DNA from: Straminergon stramineum
Lineage: Eukaryota > Streptophyta > Bryopsida > Hypnales > Calliergonaceae
Assembly: GCA_963920665.1 (NCBI GenBank)
Contig: OY987266.1
Coordinates: 22,370,248-22,434,247 of the forward strand
Direction of reading: 5' to 3'
DNA length: 64,000 bases
In this document: positions 1 through 10,759 of the stretch, piece after piece
Layout of the letters: each line of letters starts with the position of its first letter
Position numbering within the stretch: position 1 is the first letter of the stretch
Notes under the pieces: generated by a model
What the model was told of the DNA's origin: nothing
Databases searched by the model: none
What the model saw: the letters and a program-made list of their open reading frames with translations, nothing else
Translations under genes and position numbers: made by a program

Positions 1-890
1 GTAACTGTCACTTTTTGTGTACCCATCAAAGATTGGCACGCTTCTCTTATTCATGTCACACAAATTTCTGAAGACAAAATAAGACAGTCCTAAATTTAGG
101 TTTTGAAATGCAAAAAGGGGGGTGCATTGGGGGGTGCAATTTTGTGTACAGGAGCTTTTGACTGCACCTGACTCATATTGATTATTGTTTGGATTCTTGA
201 TTTGGGGATGCAAATTCTTTTTTTCTTTTAATCTAGGACAGAATTTTTAAGAATGTATGCATTTCGTTACGGTTTTTGTTGAGCACATTTTGTACACATT
301 CCAAGGAAATTGAAGGAGATCAAGTATGGCTGTTTTGCAGACTTCGAAGACATGAGCTGTGAGATGATATACGGAAAAGCACCACTCCCCATTGAAGAAG
401 ATCCGGCACTCCAACAACCCTGCTTTGCCAGTCTCTGTAAGACAAACCTCGGACACCCTTGAGAATTTTGTGGTTTAGAATTATAATGCATTGGTGTATT
501 TTGCACCTCTTTTTGAAAAAGTTTTGAAGCAGCCTAGTGGGTGATAACCATATTTAAAATGGTCACATTTGTTAAAATGGCATGTTCCATAGTGCCAAAA
601 TTGGGACAATCAAAGAAGATTGTGTTGTTGTAATTGAAGAATGTTTAAGGTATCCATATTAGGAACCCAAAATTGCTTATTATAATTCAACAAAAATTAA
701 TTGGAATATGGATATTGTGTATTTTAGCAATTAGAAGAGAAGGTGCCCTCAAATGAGAGATCTCCAACTCTCAAATGGAGAGATATTCTCTTCCAAAGTT
801 CAACTCAATAGATCACCTATAAATCAAGCACGCACATGTATTGAAAATAATACAAGGATCCAAAGAGTAAATTCACAGAATGACTCTTGT
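1..890. other. AT-rich intergenic DNA, no gene recognised
   Basis: Short open frames here have no recognisable domain and no supporting splice signals. A small G-rich doublet near 115-142 repeats GGGGGGTGCA twice about 14 bases apart. I see no transposon ends in this stretch. Confidence 0.6.
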
Positions 891-1120
891 TTAAACCTTA
901 AACGCCGACACGGACGTTTGGTATCTAATGGATGACAAGGAATTCTCCTGTGTAGGACAAAAGTGCAACTATTCATCCTCTGAATTCGGGGTGGAAAGGG
1001 AAGATCTTCTACAGTAATTTGACCTCCAATGGATATTTTTGGTTTTTATAAAGTAGATGATGTCACACGATTCCAAAAGCCACGATTTCCATGGTCATCA
1101 GTCCGTCTTTTAAGGGTTAA
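891..1120. mobile_element. 230-bp TTAA-flanked MITE (family B), copy 1
   Basis: Seen: the segment starts TTAA-ACCTTAAACG and ends with the inverted form (TTTTAAGGG-TTAA), so TTAA flanks both ends and the termini are imperfect inverted repeats. A second copy of the same size and similar interior lies at 34040-34268; both contain AGATCTTCTA and GTAGATGATGTCACA. There is no coding capacity. Known: TTAA target duplications with CCC-type termini are typical of piggyBac-type elements. Inference: a small non-autonomous element related by its ends to the larger TTAA family in this window. It could also be an internally deleted member of another DNA transposon. Confidence 0.6.
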
Positions 1121-3915
1121 TGATTTTTTTCAATGACTTCCTCTACAAGTATTTAACCATGTGTTTTTTCTCTATCAAGCTCAAGTTTAGATGTTGATAC
1201 TTAGGCAAAGTTGATAATGGATGCTCATACCTCAATTCTACTAAACAAATGCAATTATTGAGTGCTATCCATATGAATTATTTCTCACCTACATTTTGTG
1301 TTATTTTTGTTTGGCAGGCCCAACAGCACGAAAGAAGGCATTGACTTGTCCGAAATCACCTCCCCCAGACTCCTAGTTTGTATAATTTGAAATACATTTG
1401 ACTTGCATTTTTGAATTTGAATTAGGTTGGTTATATACAATTTTATCCAATTTTGTTTCATTAGGAAACTATCTTGCTTCTCATTCTTGGACAACTCAAT
1501 AAATTCCATTATTGATTGTGGTTTCTATTTCCCTTTAGTAATTGGAAATATTCACCACATAGGGGCGGGTTTCTTTAGGGGAGGTAGTTGTGGCTAGGGA
1601 ATTGTTTTTTACACTAGATGGTCTTCAAAACCAAGCTCAAGGGTTGTTGCTTAATTAAAACAGTGTTGAAATGTTGCTATTGATTTAGCCATGTCTAAGG
1701 CATTGCTTTTGCAATGTTTGCAAATACCATTTATATAAATATACGTAATACAATAGAATGTTGTACTTAATACATGGAAGGCAAGAATTTCATCAAAGTT
1801 GTATACCTTCTCTCTACTTCTACCTTGACTAAGATTATGAAATAATGCTTTCACTTGTGAACAAATGTATGAACAACATTGAGAATATTGAAGCAACATC
1901 TAATCCTTGAACATTGTTTTTTCAAGAGTCATTGCTTACGGACATGATTTTTATATAAATTGAAATGTAATTTAGGAGAATAAATGTAGCTTCACAAATG
2001 TTGTTTCCCCCTACAAATCCTAATAGTGATTGGGACATGACATTTTCAACCATTGATTGAGCAATGTATATAAGGGTTAGCTTGCAACTAAATCTTATAG
2101 CCACATCATAGGTTCACTCAAAACTATTTAATATGTGAAAATAAAAAAATTACTGCAAAATGTGGACATACCAAAGAATTGTATGCACAATGATTTTGTT
2201 TGCAAAGGGTTGAACTTGAGCTCTATGAATATAATACAAAAATATGTAGTAAATCACTTCCTTGAAAGAATGTAAGGCAATCATGCATAATTGCTAGCTT
2301 GTTAATTATGAAAATGATTTCTTGCAAGTTTTTGCCTAATTTATACACCCATCTTCAATATGAGAGTCTGACTAGTGCAAGTTGTCAATTTTGATAACAT
2401 TTAGAATCAGCACAAACTTTGAAATTTAACAATTGATTTGTAAAATGCCCCAAATAATCAAAATATCTCTTGAAAAAAAAAAATCTTGAATCCTCTTTCA
2501 ATTGCCAACAAGATCCAACAAAAGTAGAAATCATGCTCTAACTGACATGTTTTTTACCCAAGATATTTTCAAACACATGTGTCTTTATATTACAATTGAA
2601 AGCAGATGGTACTCTAGTACAAGTGAACTTGCATTTCTCTTAAGAACCTATGCCAAAAAAAATGTTTGGCAACACAAAAAAAAGCAGTTCTTGCTGGAGA
2701 CTGCAACAAACTAAGTCAAGAAAGTTGTCCATTCCATGAACGTACATGCAATCAGTATCAAGGTGGGAATTCTACAATGAAAAGTCATGAAAGTCATTTT
2801 GTATCGAGCTGGAAATTCATAAGTTAAGTTAAAAAGAAGGGTCCCTGACCTTAGTTGCAAACACTTGTAATGGCTTTGCAACTGCACACTGAAAAAAAAA
2901 TTAAAATTAAAACTGTGGCACTCTTGACTTGACACAGGCAAACTAGACTTCACTATCCCAAGGGAGACAATCATCTGGGTATGGAGACAAGTCTTATTGC
3001 TGATTATTTTAACCTTGGAATGCTGGGCTCGTCATCATGGAAATCATCCTTTTGGGTACCATGTGAATCATTTGCCTAAAAAAATTGAGAGCAGTCATCA
3101 TTTGGGGGTCAAACTATTGTACAAGACTTCCCCTTTTCACACAAAATTCTAAATATGTTTGTAGATCTGCACTTGTCTAACATAGACATAGAAAGGTTCT
3201 CTGTCATCCATTGGATACTTTTAGGTTGCCGAGTTGGTTCAAAGTTCAAGTTGTGGAATAGAATCCAATACAATGATGGATTCTATGATGAAAGAAAATA
3301 GTGAACATGCATAAATATACTTTTAAGCCCTTAGCAATTGGGTGTTCTAGATTTGAACAATGAGTGAATGAGAGAACATGTCCAATCCATCCAAGTGTTT
3401 GTAAATTCTTGTGTACATTATCAAACATTTGTATTGTATAGATTTTCTCATTGCTTCTTTGAGAAAAAATTTATAGTTTGAAGAACATAAATATGTTTCA
3501 ATTCTATGAGTAATTTATCCAAATCAAACAATGGCATTCAAAAATGACTTCAAAATGTAAGTAAGATAAAATCCTTTTAAAATTGGCATAATTAAAACTT
3601 ATCACTCTAAACTTACCCTTGAAGTACTTCAATACTTGATGATGGATAAAGTACAACGTGTGCCTTGGTCTCTAAAAGATGTAATTTTTATTTATCCAAA
3701 ATTTTATTGCTTCTAGTAATAATAGAGTGACACTTGAACCATAAAAACTCCCATCCTAATACAAATCTAGATCCAAATTAGTAGGAAAATAGGTCATATC
3801 TACATTAACTCCTAAAGGACTAGGATTTCAAATTTTGAACAACTGATGAACACAAATACATCCCACGCACACATAAATTCATCCATCATTTTTTCAAGAT
3901 TTGTGTGTTAATAGT
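1121..3915. other. AT-rich intergenic DNA, nothing recognised
   Basis: Open frames of 60-90 codons occur on both strands but have no recognisable motif, are AT-biased and are broken at random. No transposon termini or tandem repeats of note were found by eye. Old transposon debris is likely. Confidence 0.55.
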
Positions 3916-4002
3916 CAATTTCATTAAAATGGTGGTATGATGATGAAATGGCGCAAAGTATGTCAAAAATGGCGCATGGCATATGCCATTTTAATGAAAT
4001 TG
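3916..4002. repeat. 87-bp palindrome with 17-bp perfect arms
   Basis: The sequence CAATTTCATTAAAATGG at 3916-3932 is repeated as its exact reverse complement at 3986-4002. The loop itself contains ATGGCGCA-like repeats (AATGGCGCAAAG and AATGGCGCATGG). It could be a tiny foldback element. I see no clear target duplication. Confidence 0.6.
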
Positions 4003-4410
4003 CCCATGTTAGCTCTTTCAACATTTGTATTCTATAGATTTTGAAGACTTTGCTTTGGAAATATTTTAGTATTCAATACGAATTGGTAGATATGACCTCA
4101 AAAAATAACCTTTTCAATTCAACAAATGACCCTTTGAAAATGACTTGAATAAAAAAAGTAAAATAAAAATCTTCAAAAATCACTATGATTAGAATTTAAC
4201 ATTTTGAACTTCAAAGAAAAAATTCTTGATATGCAAACCAATATCCTTGGTCCTTGACAGATAAAACATGCTAGAAATAAAACATGTATTGTTTACAATG
4301 AAAATTATTAAAACTATTGTAGCAATATTGGGTTTTTTATGATTCCAAACACATGCCAAATGAAATTGTATCATTGTCTTGCGTACAACATGATTATGTT
4401 GATTATAATG

Positions 4411-4488
4411 CACTAGAAGAAATTTGTGTTTGCCTCAACAAAATCTACATGAAGTGTTTGTTGAGGCAAATGCAGATTTCTTCTAGTG
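4411..4488. mobile_element. 78-bp miniature CACTA foldback element
   Basis: The element begins CACTAGAAGAAA and ends TTTCTTCTAGTG. The two arms of about 32 bases pair with about three mismatches around a loop of roughly 14 bases, so almost the whole element is one hairpin. It is flanked by ATG at 4408-4410 and 4489-4491, the 3-bp duplication expected for CACTA elements. Its terminal 12 bases match those of the 1.1-kb element at 52674-53795, so the two are probably mobilised by the same transposase. It has no coding capacity. Confidence 0.85.
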
Positions 4489-4607
4489 ATGGAAATAGTG
4501 TCTTTGGCAACATGAATTGAAAGCATGCAAAGAATATGGGATAATTTGGAGCAAGGTAGAAGCCATAACCAATCACCCTAATAAAACAATGCTTGTAATA
4601 TTAGCAA

Positions 4608-4930
4608 AACTTTGGATCTTATTTATGCATAGAAATTAAACATTTTTCAAATTTCTTCAGCTAAAAAAATGAAGAAATTGAAGTTAATTTTTTGCTACAA
4701 AAATCCATTGGTGATTTGAATCCTCCACCGAAAATCTATGGACAAAGTTCATATGGGGATAAGGAGGTATAGTTAGGTACTCTCTTTGCAAATTTTAACT
4801 ATAACTTTTGAATGGAGGATCCAAATCGCCAATAGAATTTTGGAGCAAAATTCACTTTGATTTCCACATTTTTAAGCTTAGGAAACGTTCAAAAATGTTG
4901 ATTTAATATGCTTAAATAAGGTCCAAAGTT
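4608..4930. repeat. Foldback element, about 323 bp
   Basis: The left arm starting AACTTTGGATCTTATTTATG is mirrored by AAATAAGGTCCAAAGTT at the right end. The inner arms around 4658-4732 and 4811-4880 also pair, for example GATTTGAATCCTCC against GGAGGATCCAAATC. A similar hairpin lies at about 22976-23306. Probably a non-autonomous foldback or MITE; target duplications are not clear. Confidence 0.6.
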
Positions 4931-5570
4931 AATTTTTGTTCACAATGACAATGACTGGTTTTTGACATATCCCAAATGGATTGTAATGCTTCCTAATCCC
5001 TATGCACATTCACACACTTGCAAAAAGTAATTTCATTTTTTCCCATTTAAAAATCTTTGATTAGAAAGAGAATCATTTGTTACACATAACATAAGAGCAT
5101 CTCCATTGTTGCTCTTCAAATTTGCCCACCAATTGAATTTTGAAGGGCTCTCAAACCATGGCTTGGCCATAGGCAATTCACAAGTCTCCCACCATGTCTC
5201 TCCAAATGAGCTTGCCATCTCACTCTAAGATTAAAAAGAAGATTCAAGTAGATAAAACCGTTTTAAAGCTTCAAAATTATTCAAGGGCATGTAGCGCTTT
5301 TTTGTCTCCTTTGCATAGACTAGAACCCTTTGATTTGCACTACCTACCTCCAACCAAGTTGAATTGATCTCAAGGAAAATCTGAGCAATAAGAGATTTGA
5401 AATTTGAACAAGTTAGGAAATTTAGAAGAGTCTCAAGATTCATATGTTTGGAGACAAATTTGACGACGCCTTTCAATTTTTTGATGTTGATGCATTCACG
5501 ACTCATGATGAAGATTGTGCAAACAAAAAGTAGTTGCAGTCAAGGTTGAGGAGCAATGATGATGATGCTT
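4931..5570. other. Intergenic DNA, no gene recognised
   Basis: Two minus-strand open frames of 61 and 91 codons lie here (5033-5506). Neither resembles a known family, and neither has a convincing promoter or splice context. I treat them as chance frames or remnants. Confidence 0.5.
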
Positions 5571-5985
5571 TTAACCCCTAAAGAACCAAGGCCATTTTTC
5601 TGTCAAAAAACACTCAAAACTACCATTTTGGGTGCATTCACTTGAATAAACAAAAATAATATTTTTTTAAGAATTTAACCATAGGATCTTGTACTTTACT
5701 TGTCTCAAACCAAGTGTCAAAATTTCATGAAGTTTGAATGTACAAATTGGAAGATATTAGCATTCAAAGTTAGAAAAAAAAGTTTTCTTGAACATTGGCC
5801 TACAATTTTAGATAACTTTTAATTAACTGCCATTTGTTGAAACTTTTTGCACTATATGGCATAGGTTTTGAATTAAAAAAGAATTGTATAGAAGAATTGA
5901 GTAGAAAGTCTAGAATTTTTTTTCATAAAAAACACACACTTGATTATCATTCTTAAAAAAATTAAGAAGTATAAGTAGGTCCAAG
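5571..5985 (-). mobile_element. TTAA-flanked element copy 1, left part (split by CACTA)
   Basis: Starts with TTAACCCCTAAAGAACCA, the canonical end of the TTAA family in this window. It contains ACCATAGGATCTT, which marks reverse orientation relative to the copies at 48, 55 and 60 kb. The element is cut at 5985 by the CACTA insertion and resumes at 19318-19848. The two parts add up to about 943 bp, the same length as the intact copies at 48 and 55 kb, which strongly supports this reconstruction. Confidence 0.8.
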
Positions 5986-6018
5986 CACTACAAGAAAATG
6001 GGGGTATAAATGACTGTG
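5986..6018 (+). repeat. CACTA left terminal inverted repeat (33 bp)
   Basis: Perfect inverted match to 19285-19317. It starts CACTACAAGAAAATGGGGGT, continues to TGACTGTG, and is followed by subterminal TGACT/AGTCA motifs that probably bind the TNPA-like protein. Confidence 0.95.
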
Positions 6019-6792
6019 CAGTCATATGGGTCCCCACAAAATGACTAGAAAATGACTATCCCTCTCTAATTGTACATTGTGGCCTCTGTCAACAATGTTC
6101 AAGTCATTTTCCAATTACGCCTACAACTAGTGGATGAAGAAGCAATGAAAACCTCACTTTTAGTACGAGTTTTCGTGAGGGTATTCATTTGCTCTGTTCC
6201 GCTTGAACAAGAAGTCATATTTTGGGACTTGGTGTTACTCATATGGAACTCCAGAATGACTAACATGTCATTGAACATGTTTGGTGGGAATTTGACGTTG
6301 CCTACGTGGCCACACCTTTGTTGACGTGTTAGCGCTTTGTGACTGAGTCATTTAGCAGTGACTACAAGTTGCAGTTTGCCACTAGTTTACACTTCCAGGC
6401 CACTTCCATGTGACTTTGTCTTGACTCTCACATATATATAGTTAGAGACGTTTGTGCAGTCATTTATTGGGGGAGGATTCTTTTTTACAATAGTATATTA
6501 CTAGTGCATGAAAGATGAAGATACACAACATATTTGATTGACTTCCGACATGTATGCTCAATTGAAGCATATGGTTTAAGGATTCTAATGTTGCAAAAGG
6601 AGTTAACAAAAAAACTTTTACTTAGCTCTGGAAGGTGGTACGAGACAATAATCTCATATTCTATGCACTTCAAGAATGCAACAGTAGCGTGACTACTCTA
6701 GGGCTAAGTGGAGACTCCTCAGACAAAGGGGAGGAGACCACTTTGAAGTACTGGATATGGTTGCGCACCCCCGGTAACGTCTAGTATTGCTC
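6019..6792. promoter_or_regulatory. CACTA left subterminal region
   Basis: About 0.75 kb without coding sequence between the left terminal repeat and the end of the transposase gene. It holds repeated TGACT, GACTAGAAAATGACT and ATTTTCTAGTCA-like words in both orientations. In CACTA elements such subterminal repeats are bound by TNPA; binding here is inferred. Confidence 0.55.
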
Positions 6793-7392
6793 CTATGCTA
6801 ATACGTTGTCCTCCTCGGACAATTCAATTGCCCCTACGAGATTCGCTACCTCTAGGGGATCAGGACAAATTGCCGGAGCAATCAAGCCAGTACTCTCCGA
6901 CGTGGTGGTGATGAAGGCATCTGTTCTATCCACAACCTCCCAATTTGCTCTTGCTTCTTTTCGTATCACGACTTTCCATCTTGGTTTCTCTATAATATCT
7001 GAGAAAAAAACTTGTGTGGCATGGCTGGGGAAAATGAAGGGCTTTGCCATCCTAGGTAACATGTGCCAAAAGTTCACAACTAAGAAACCGGCATCATCTT
7101 GGGTATATGTTGCATTCCCACGATTGTCTTGGGCCTTTATCCAGTTACATCGTAGGAGAATGATTTGTATATTGAGACCTCCGTAATCCAACAACAATAT
7201 ATCTTTCAACACCCCTATATAGTTGATGGACAAGTCCTCAGCATTCTCACCAAGCAATTTGAAAACCAATGCCACGCCACTGTTGTATCTTTGCATTCGT
7301 GCACTAGTTTCGTCATCCATGTAGAAGTGGTTATCGAAGGCAGTGATCCGGGAGTACCTCCTGGCTCTTTGGGATGGCTTCGTACTTAGCAA
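6793..7392 (-). pseudogene. CACTA transposase, C-terminal DUF4216-like segment
   Basis: An open frame of about 199 residues. Near residues 60-140 it shows the pattern of DUF4216: NYIGVLKDILLLDYGG, then a hydrophobic strand with LLRCNWI, then AGFLVVNFWH and a PFIFPSHATQVFFSD segment. DUF4216 usually forms the C-terminal part of plant CACTA tnp2 proteins, downstream of DUF4218, which fits its position 3' of the DUF4218 segment on the same strand. The stretch between them (7393-8054) has several stops in all frames, so the gene is broken or contains an intron I cannot place. The overlapping plus-strand frames are shadows. Confidence 0.75.
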
Positions 7393-8054
7393 TAAACAGT
7401 CCTAGTCCTCTGGCTTATGAAGATCCAAATTAGAATTCTGGACAGTAGTCACTATCCAATCCACCAGTGCTGGAGTGGATGGATTTGCACTTTGTTCAAC
7501 CCTCCATTTACTACAAGATCCATTCATTTAAATCATTAAATATTACATGAATGAAAGTGTTCATAGTATCGTGAGCTACACATAGACCTGCGTTGTAGGA
7601 CTCCACATGAAAGCCAAGACAATATCATGACTTCCAGTCAACTCCAAGAAGTCGACTAGAAGTCGCATTGTACTACTAGGAATTACTCCATGCCAAGTAC
7701 ATGACTTCATCAGGACTCAATGACAACTGAATATTACTCTTTCAATACTTAAGGAGGGCTGTGGGTCTTGCCCAAGAATCCCATATACTACGGTATTGGC
7801 GTATAGGGATCTTCATGTGTGAATAATATTGCATAATTATATAAATAAGATTTGCCATCCAATGAAGTGGTTACACGAGGCACTCATACATAGAAATCTT
7901 CCATGACGGTTGCATTCGTCAGCACATACTCGTGTGCTAAGTCTCAAAGCACAGTGGTCATCAGATATGGCTTCCCTACGCCTTGCAAGACCTCATCAAC
8001 ATCCCCGTACTCTTCGTCTTTGTCCCACACTCATCTCTGCATGAATTCAAACCT
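7393..8054 (-). pseudogene. Interrupted region between DUF4218 and DUF4216
   Basis: Reading on from the DUF4218 segment, the minus strand continues in frame for about 30 residues (FEFMQRWVWDKDEEYGDVDE and onward) before stops appear. The rest shows short coding-like pieces separated by stops. This is decayed transposase sequence or an intron. Confidence 0.5.
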
Positions 8055-8756
8055 CTAGAGGTACTCAGTAATGAAGCCGATGCATTCATCTTTCAAGTAT
8101 CCTTCAGCCATGTACAACTCAAGTCGGGCCAAATTTCGGACATGGTTCTTCAATACTTTCATGTATCGCTCCACTAGATACATCCACCTCGCACTAACTG
8201 GTCCACACAAGCCTAGTTCCATAGCTAAATGGTATGGTAGATGGGTCATTGTGTCAAAGAAGGATGGGGGGAATTCAATCTCAAGCAACGCCGTGCTCTC
8301 TGCGACGTCAACTTCTAGTGAGGCAAAATCATTGAGATTGTAAACCTTGGTGCACAAGCGGTGAAATACCTTGTACATTTGCATGATAGCCATGCGAGGC
8401 TTAGGTTTCATTAGACCACGCAGCACTAGTGGTAGAACCTGCTGCATCAACATGTAGTAGTCATGGGATTTCAAGCCCCCAAAGTTTTTCTTCCCTATAC
8501 ACTTCTTGAGGTCAGATGAATACCCGATTGGTGTCTTCAAGGACTCAATGCACCTTGCAAACTTTTCAAATTCCTCTTTTGTCAATACATAGCTGGCTCT
8601 TGGCTTCACCATTTTACCGGCTCTGTGAGGGTGTCGAGTTAGCCAAAGGTGCTTCCGTACATTCCTCCTCCGCAAGTCCCTCCTCACCTTCACAATGTCC
8701 TTCTTCCCTGTTATAGTTTTAAGAAAGTTCTTTGACAAATTCATTTCGCACTGCAT
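8055..8756 (-). pseudogene. CACTA transposase, DUF4218 segment
   Basis: A 233-residue frame with a clear DUF4218 pattern. MQCEMNLSKNFLKTITGKKD with the following KVRRDLRRR is the usual end of the tnp2 core. KPRASYVLTKEEFEKFARCI follows, then the hallmark LKSHDYYMLMQQVLPLVLRG near residue 115-135, and PPSFFDTMTHLPYHLAMELG near 178-197. ARWMYLVERYMKVLKNHVRN follows, as in other plant CACTA proteins. DUF4218 is a structural domain C-terminal to the tnp2 catalytic core. It lies on the same strand as, and downstream of, the tnp2 fragments at 9.0-10.25 kb. I infer that the original gene was a single multi-exon tnpD-type transposase. Confidence 0.85.
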
Positions 8757-9006
8757 AACGTATAGCGTGTTGCGAATGAGAAGATCTTGAACATGAGCAC
8801 AAGAAAAAACAACTTAAGTTGTAGTGAGTGATCCTCTTGCCAAAAGCAAAGAAGATGCACTTGAGTAATCAGAGGCCTAGCTACCCACATCCAAGTTGCA
8901 ACAGAGACGCTTCAAAGTCACATAATGACACTGCTACTTCAACACTACTTTTGCATAACTTTGAAGTAACCTAGTAGTTGTGAAAAAGTGGCGTCAAAGT
9001 CACGTA

Positions 9007-9390
9007 TCATTTTCTGTACAAAAACTGTAGTTGTAAATCGAGACTTACCTTCCAATATGGCAATCTGAAGAGAATGCTCATGCGCTTTACGCCATGAATT
9101 TTTGAGGGATCATTTGCACTGCCCTCTCTATTCCTGGATGCTTTCCATGCCTTGTATTCTGTCGTATACACCAATTGCTCCTCCACTATGACTGCCATTG
9201 GTTTAGGTCTGTTTTCCATGGCTCCATTAAAGTAGTTCTTCATTTGTGCAGACCTGTATAGATGTTGCTCAAGTAACCACCAACGTGTCCTACCATAGGT
9301 TTGCTTTCCGAGTTCCACAAAATGCTCAGAACCCAAGTTTATGCCGCACCATGAACATGCTAAATAGCCTTGATGGGAAAATCCTCCCAT
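9007..9390 (-). pseudogene. CACTA transposase, tnp2 (Transposase_21) core, 3' part
   Basis: Contains MGGFSHQGYLACSWCGINLG, the conserved tnp2 zinc-ribbon-like segment (family pattern GxSxKGxxACxxC). It is followed by RTRWWLLEQHLYRSAQMKNYF, the usual arginine-rich stretch, and by an AMENRPKP loop. In the family this segment follows the part that carries the DFP(A/S)Y motif, which is visible just upstream as HDFPSYG at the join with the next fragment. The sequence is continuous in sense with 9421-9651 apart from one stop or frame break near 9400. Confidence 0.85.
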
Positions 9391-9420
9391 AGTCCCATAG
9401 CTCGGGAAGTCGTGTATTGT

Positions 9421-9651
9421 CTACAACAACATGGCGCAAAGTTGAAATGCCTTGCAACCTTCATCCTTTATAACATCGTGTGCAGGAACTCCCAACCACA
9501 ACTCCAGCAACTCATCAACAACAGGCTCCAGGTATACGTCAAACACATTTGATGTCACGGACTCCCTCCTAGGAATTAAAAGAGTCAATAGCACAAAGAA
9601 TTTTTTTGTGTACAACCAAGGGGGGACATTGTAATTCAAGATAAGAACCAA
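9421..9651 (-). pseudogene. CACTA transposase, tnp2 core, middle part
   Basis: The frame reads VLILNYNVPPWLYTKKFFVL, then a proline/arginine turn, then VYLEPVVDELLELWLGVPAH. In tnp2 proteins this is the conserved YNLPPW ... IDVYLQPLIDELKELW core. Just upstream on the same strand (about 9652-9780) lies FAIDPRNVHFALAADGVNPF, matching the conserved DPRNVRLGLASDGFNPF stretch with an intervening stop. Several single stops break the frame, so no full-length protein is predicted. Confidence 0.88.
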
Positions 9652-9882
9652 CCATGTTGACCAAGACGACTAGCTCTGTTTGAATGGGTTCACGCCATCT
9701 GCGGCCAATGCAAAGTGAACATTGCGGGGATCAATAGCAAAAGTGGGGTCCACATTGTCGTGGAAGTGATGCCAAGCTTTCAAATCACACGAATGCTAAA
9801 CAATGCCATCCCCTCCTTTTTGATTGTTGTGGTTCTCATGATGCTAAAGCAACAACTTGGACAGAGTAGGACTCCTGAACAT

Positions 9883-10254
9883 TCATTGTAGACGTGGAAT
9901 GATTGGAAAATGGCGAAGAACCTTTAGTGGGAAGGCCTTCCAATCTTCATTTCTAAACCTACGCCCCCCGCACTTTGGGTAGCGGATTGCATTAGTGTGT
10001 TCCCCTCTGAACAAAACACAACCTCTTTCACAAGTATAAATGGTGTTGTATGACAAACCCAACTTCTCTATAAGGGACTTTGCAGTGTAGTAAGTCTTGG
10101 GCAAGGCATTATTCTCGGGGAGAAGATGCCGATTCAAGATGCTGAAGAGTTTGTTCGCATAGGTATTGCTAACACCATGCATTGTGTAGAGATTCATCAA
10201 TAACACCGTGGCGGCTAATTGGCTTGACCTTGCGCCATCATACAGGGCATCCAT
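9883..10254 (-). pseudogene. CACTA transposase, tnp2 N-terminal part
   Basis: A 123-residue frame. It includes the usual helical lead-in (VLLMNLYTMHGVSNTYANKL and FSILNRHLLPENNALPKTYY), the segment SLIEKLGLSYNTIYTCERGC and the CxxC-type RYPKCGGRRF. These correspond to the plant tnp2 N-terminal pattern, in which a helix is followed by LPxSYYEAK, LGLxYxKIxxCxNxC and CPxCGxSR(W/F). The order on the strand is correct relative to the other fragments. Confidence 0.85.
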
Positions 10255-10311
10255 GGACTACTCTAGCGTAGTCAAGTCAAAATTGTTTCCCCCATCGTTG
10301 TCATTATCCTT

Positions 10312-10755
10312 CTACTCTTCTGCATGCGGTGGGTCATGACGCTCCTCGCTCTCTACAGTATTGTCAAAGTCCATCTCTCTACACTCTTCTTGGATGGAAT
10401 CTGTTGTAGCAAAAGCGGCTAGAACTTCTTCCTGAAATCTCTCTCCTACGGATGGTGTGTTTTCAACAATGCGAGATGCCTTGTCCACCATGCCCTGAAC
10501 ATCTACTATGGCATCCAATTCCGTTGTGGGTTCCTCAGGCTCATTCCAAAATTGCTCCTCCCACTCTTCATCAGAAGAGTGCGTGTTGCCCGGTCCCGTC
10601 CATTGCTGTGACCTGGGATCCCTCCCAAACTGGATTAGGTGGTCCCGTACATTCCAAATCAATAGTCTCTTACGGCCCTTGCATCTAGTGCAAGGATAGT
10701 GAATTCTTGTGAGGTTTAATTGTGAAGCCCTTTGCACCTCTCTCGTCCATAGTCG
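10312..10755 (-). pseudogene. CACTA transposase, N-terminal Transpos_assoc-like zinc segment
   Basis: Reading from about 10755, the frame runs ERLWTREVQRASQLNLTRIH then YPCTRCKGRKRLLIWNVRDH and LIQFG. This matches the Transpos_assoc domain, whose pattern is W(M)xxR, then a region ending CPCxxCxNxxxxxxxxVxxHLxxxGF. It is followed by an acidic linker (SSDEEWEEQFWNEPEEPTTE) like that preceding tnp2 in plant CACTA proteins. I see no in-frame ATG that is clearly the start; a TGA lies about 20 codons upstream, so the start is lost or lies in another exon. Confidence 0.75.
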
Positions 10756-10759
10756 TTCA

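Noticed and set aside
6806..7389. Plus-strand open frames of 126 and 74 codons
   Set aside because: They overlap the DUF4216-like frame on the minus strand, which has family motifs; the plus frames have none.
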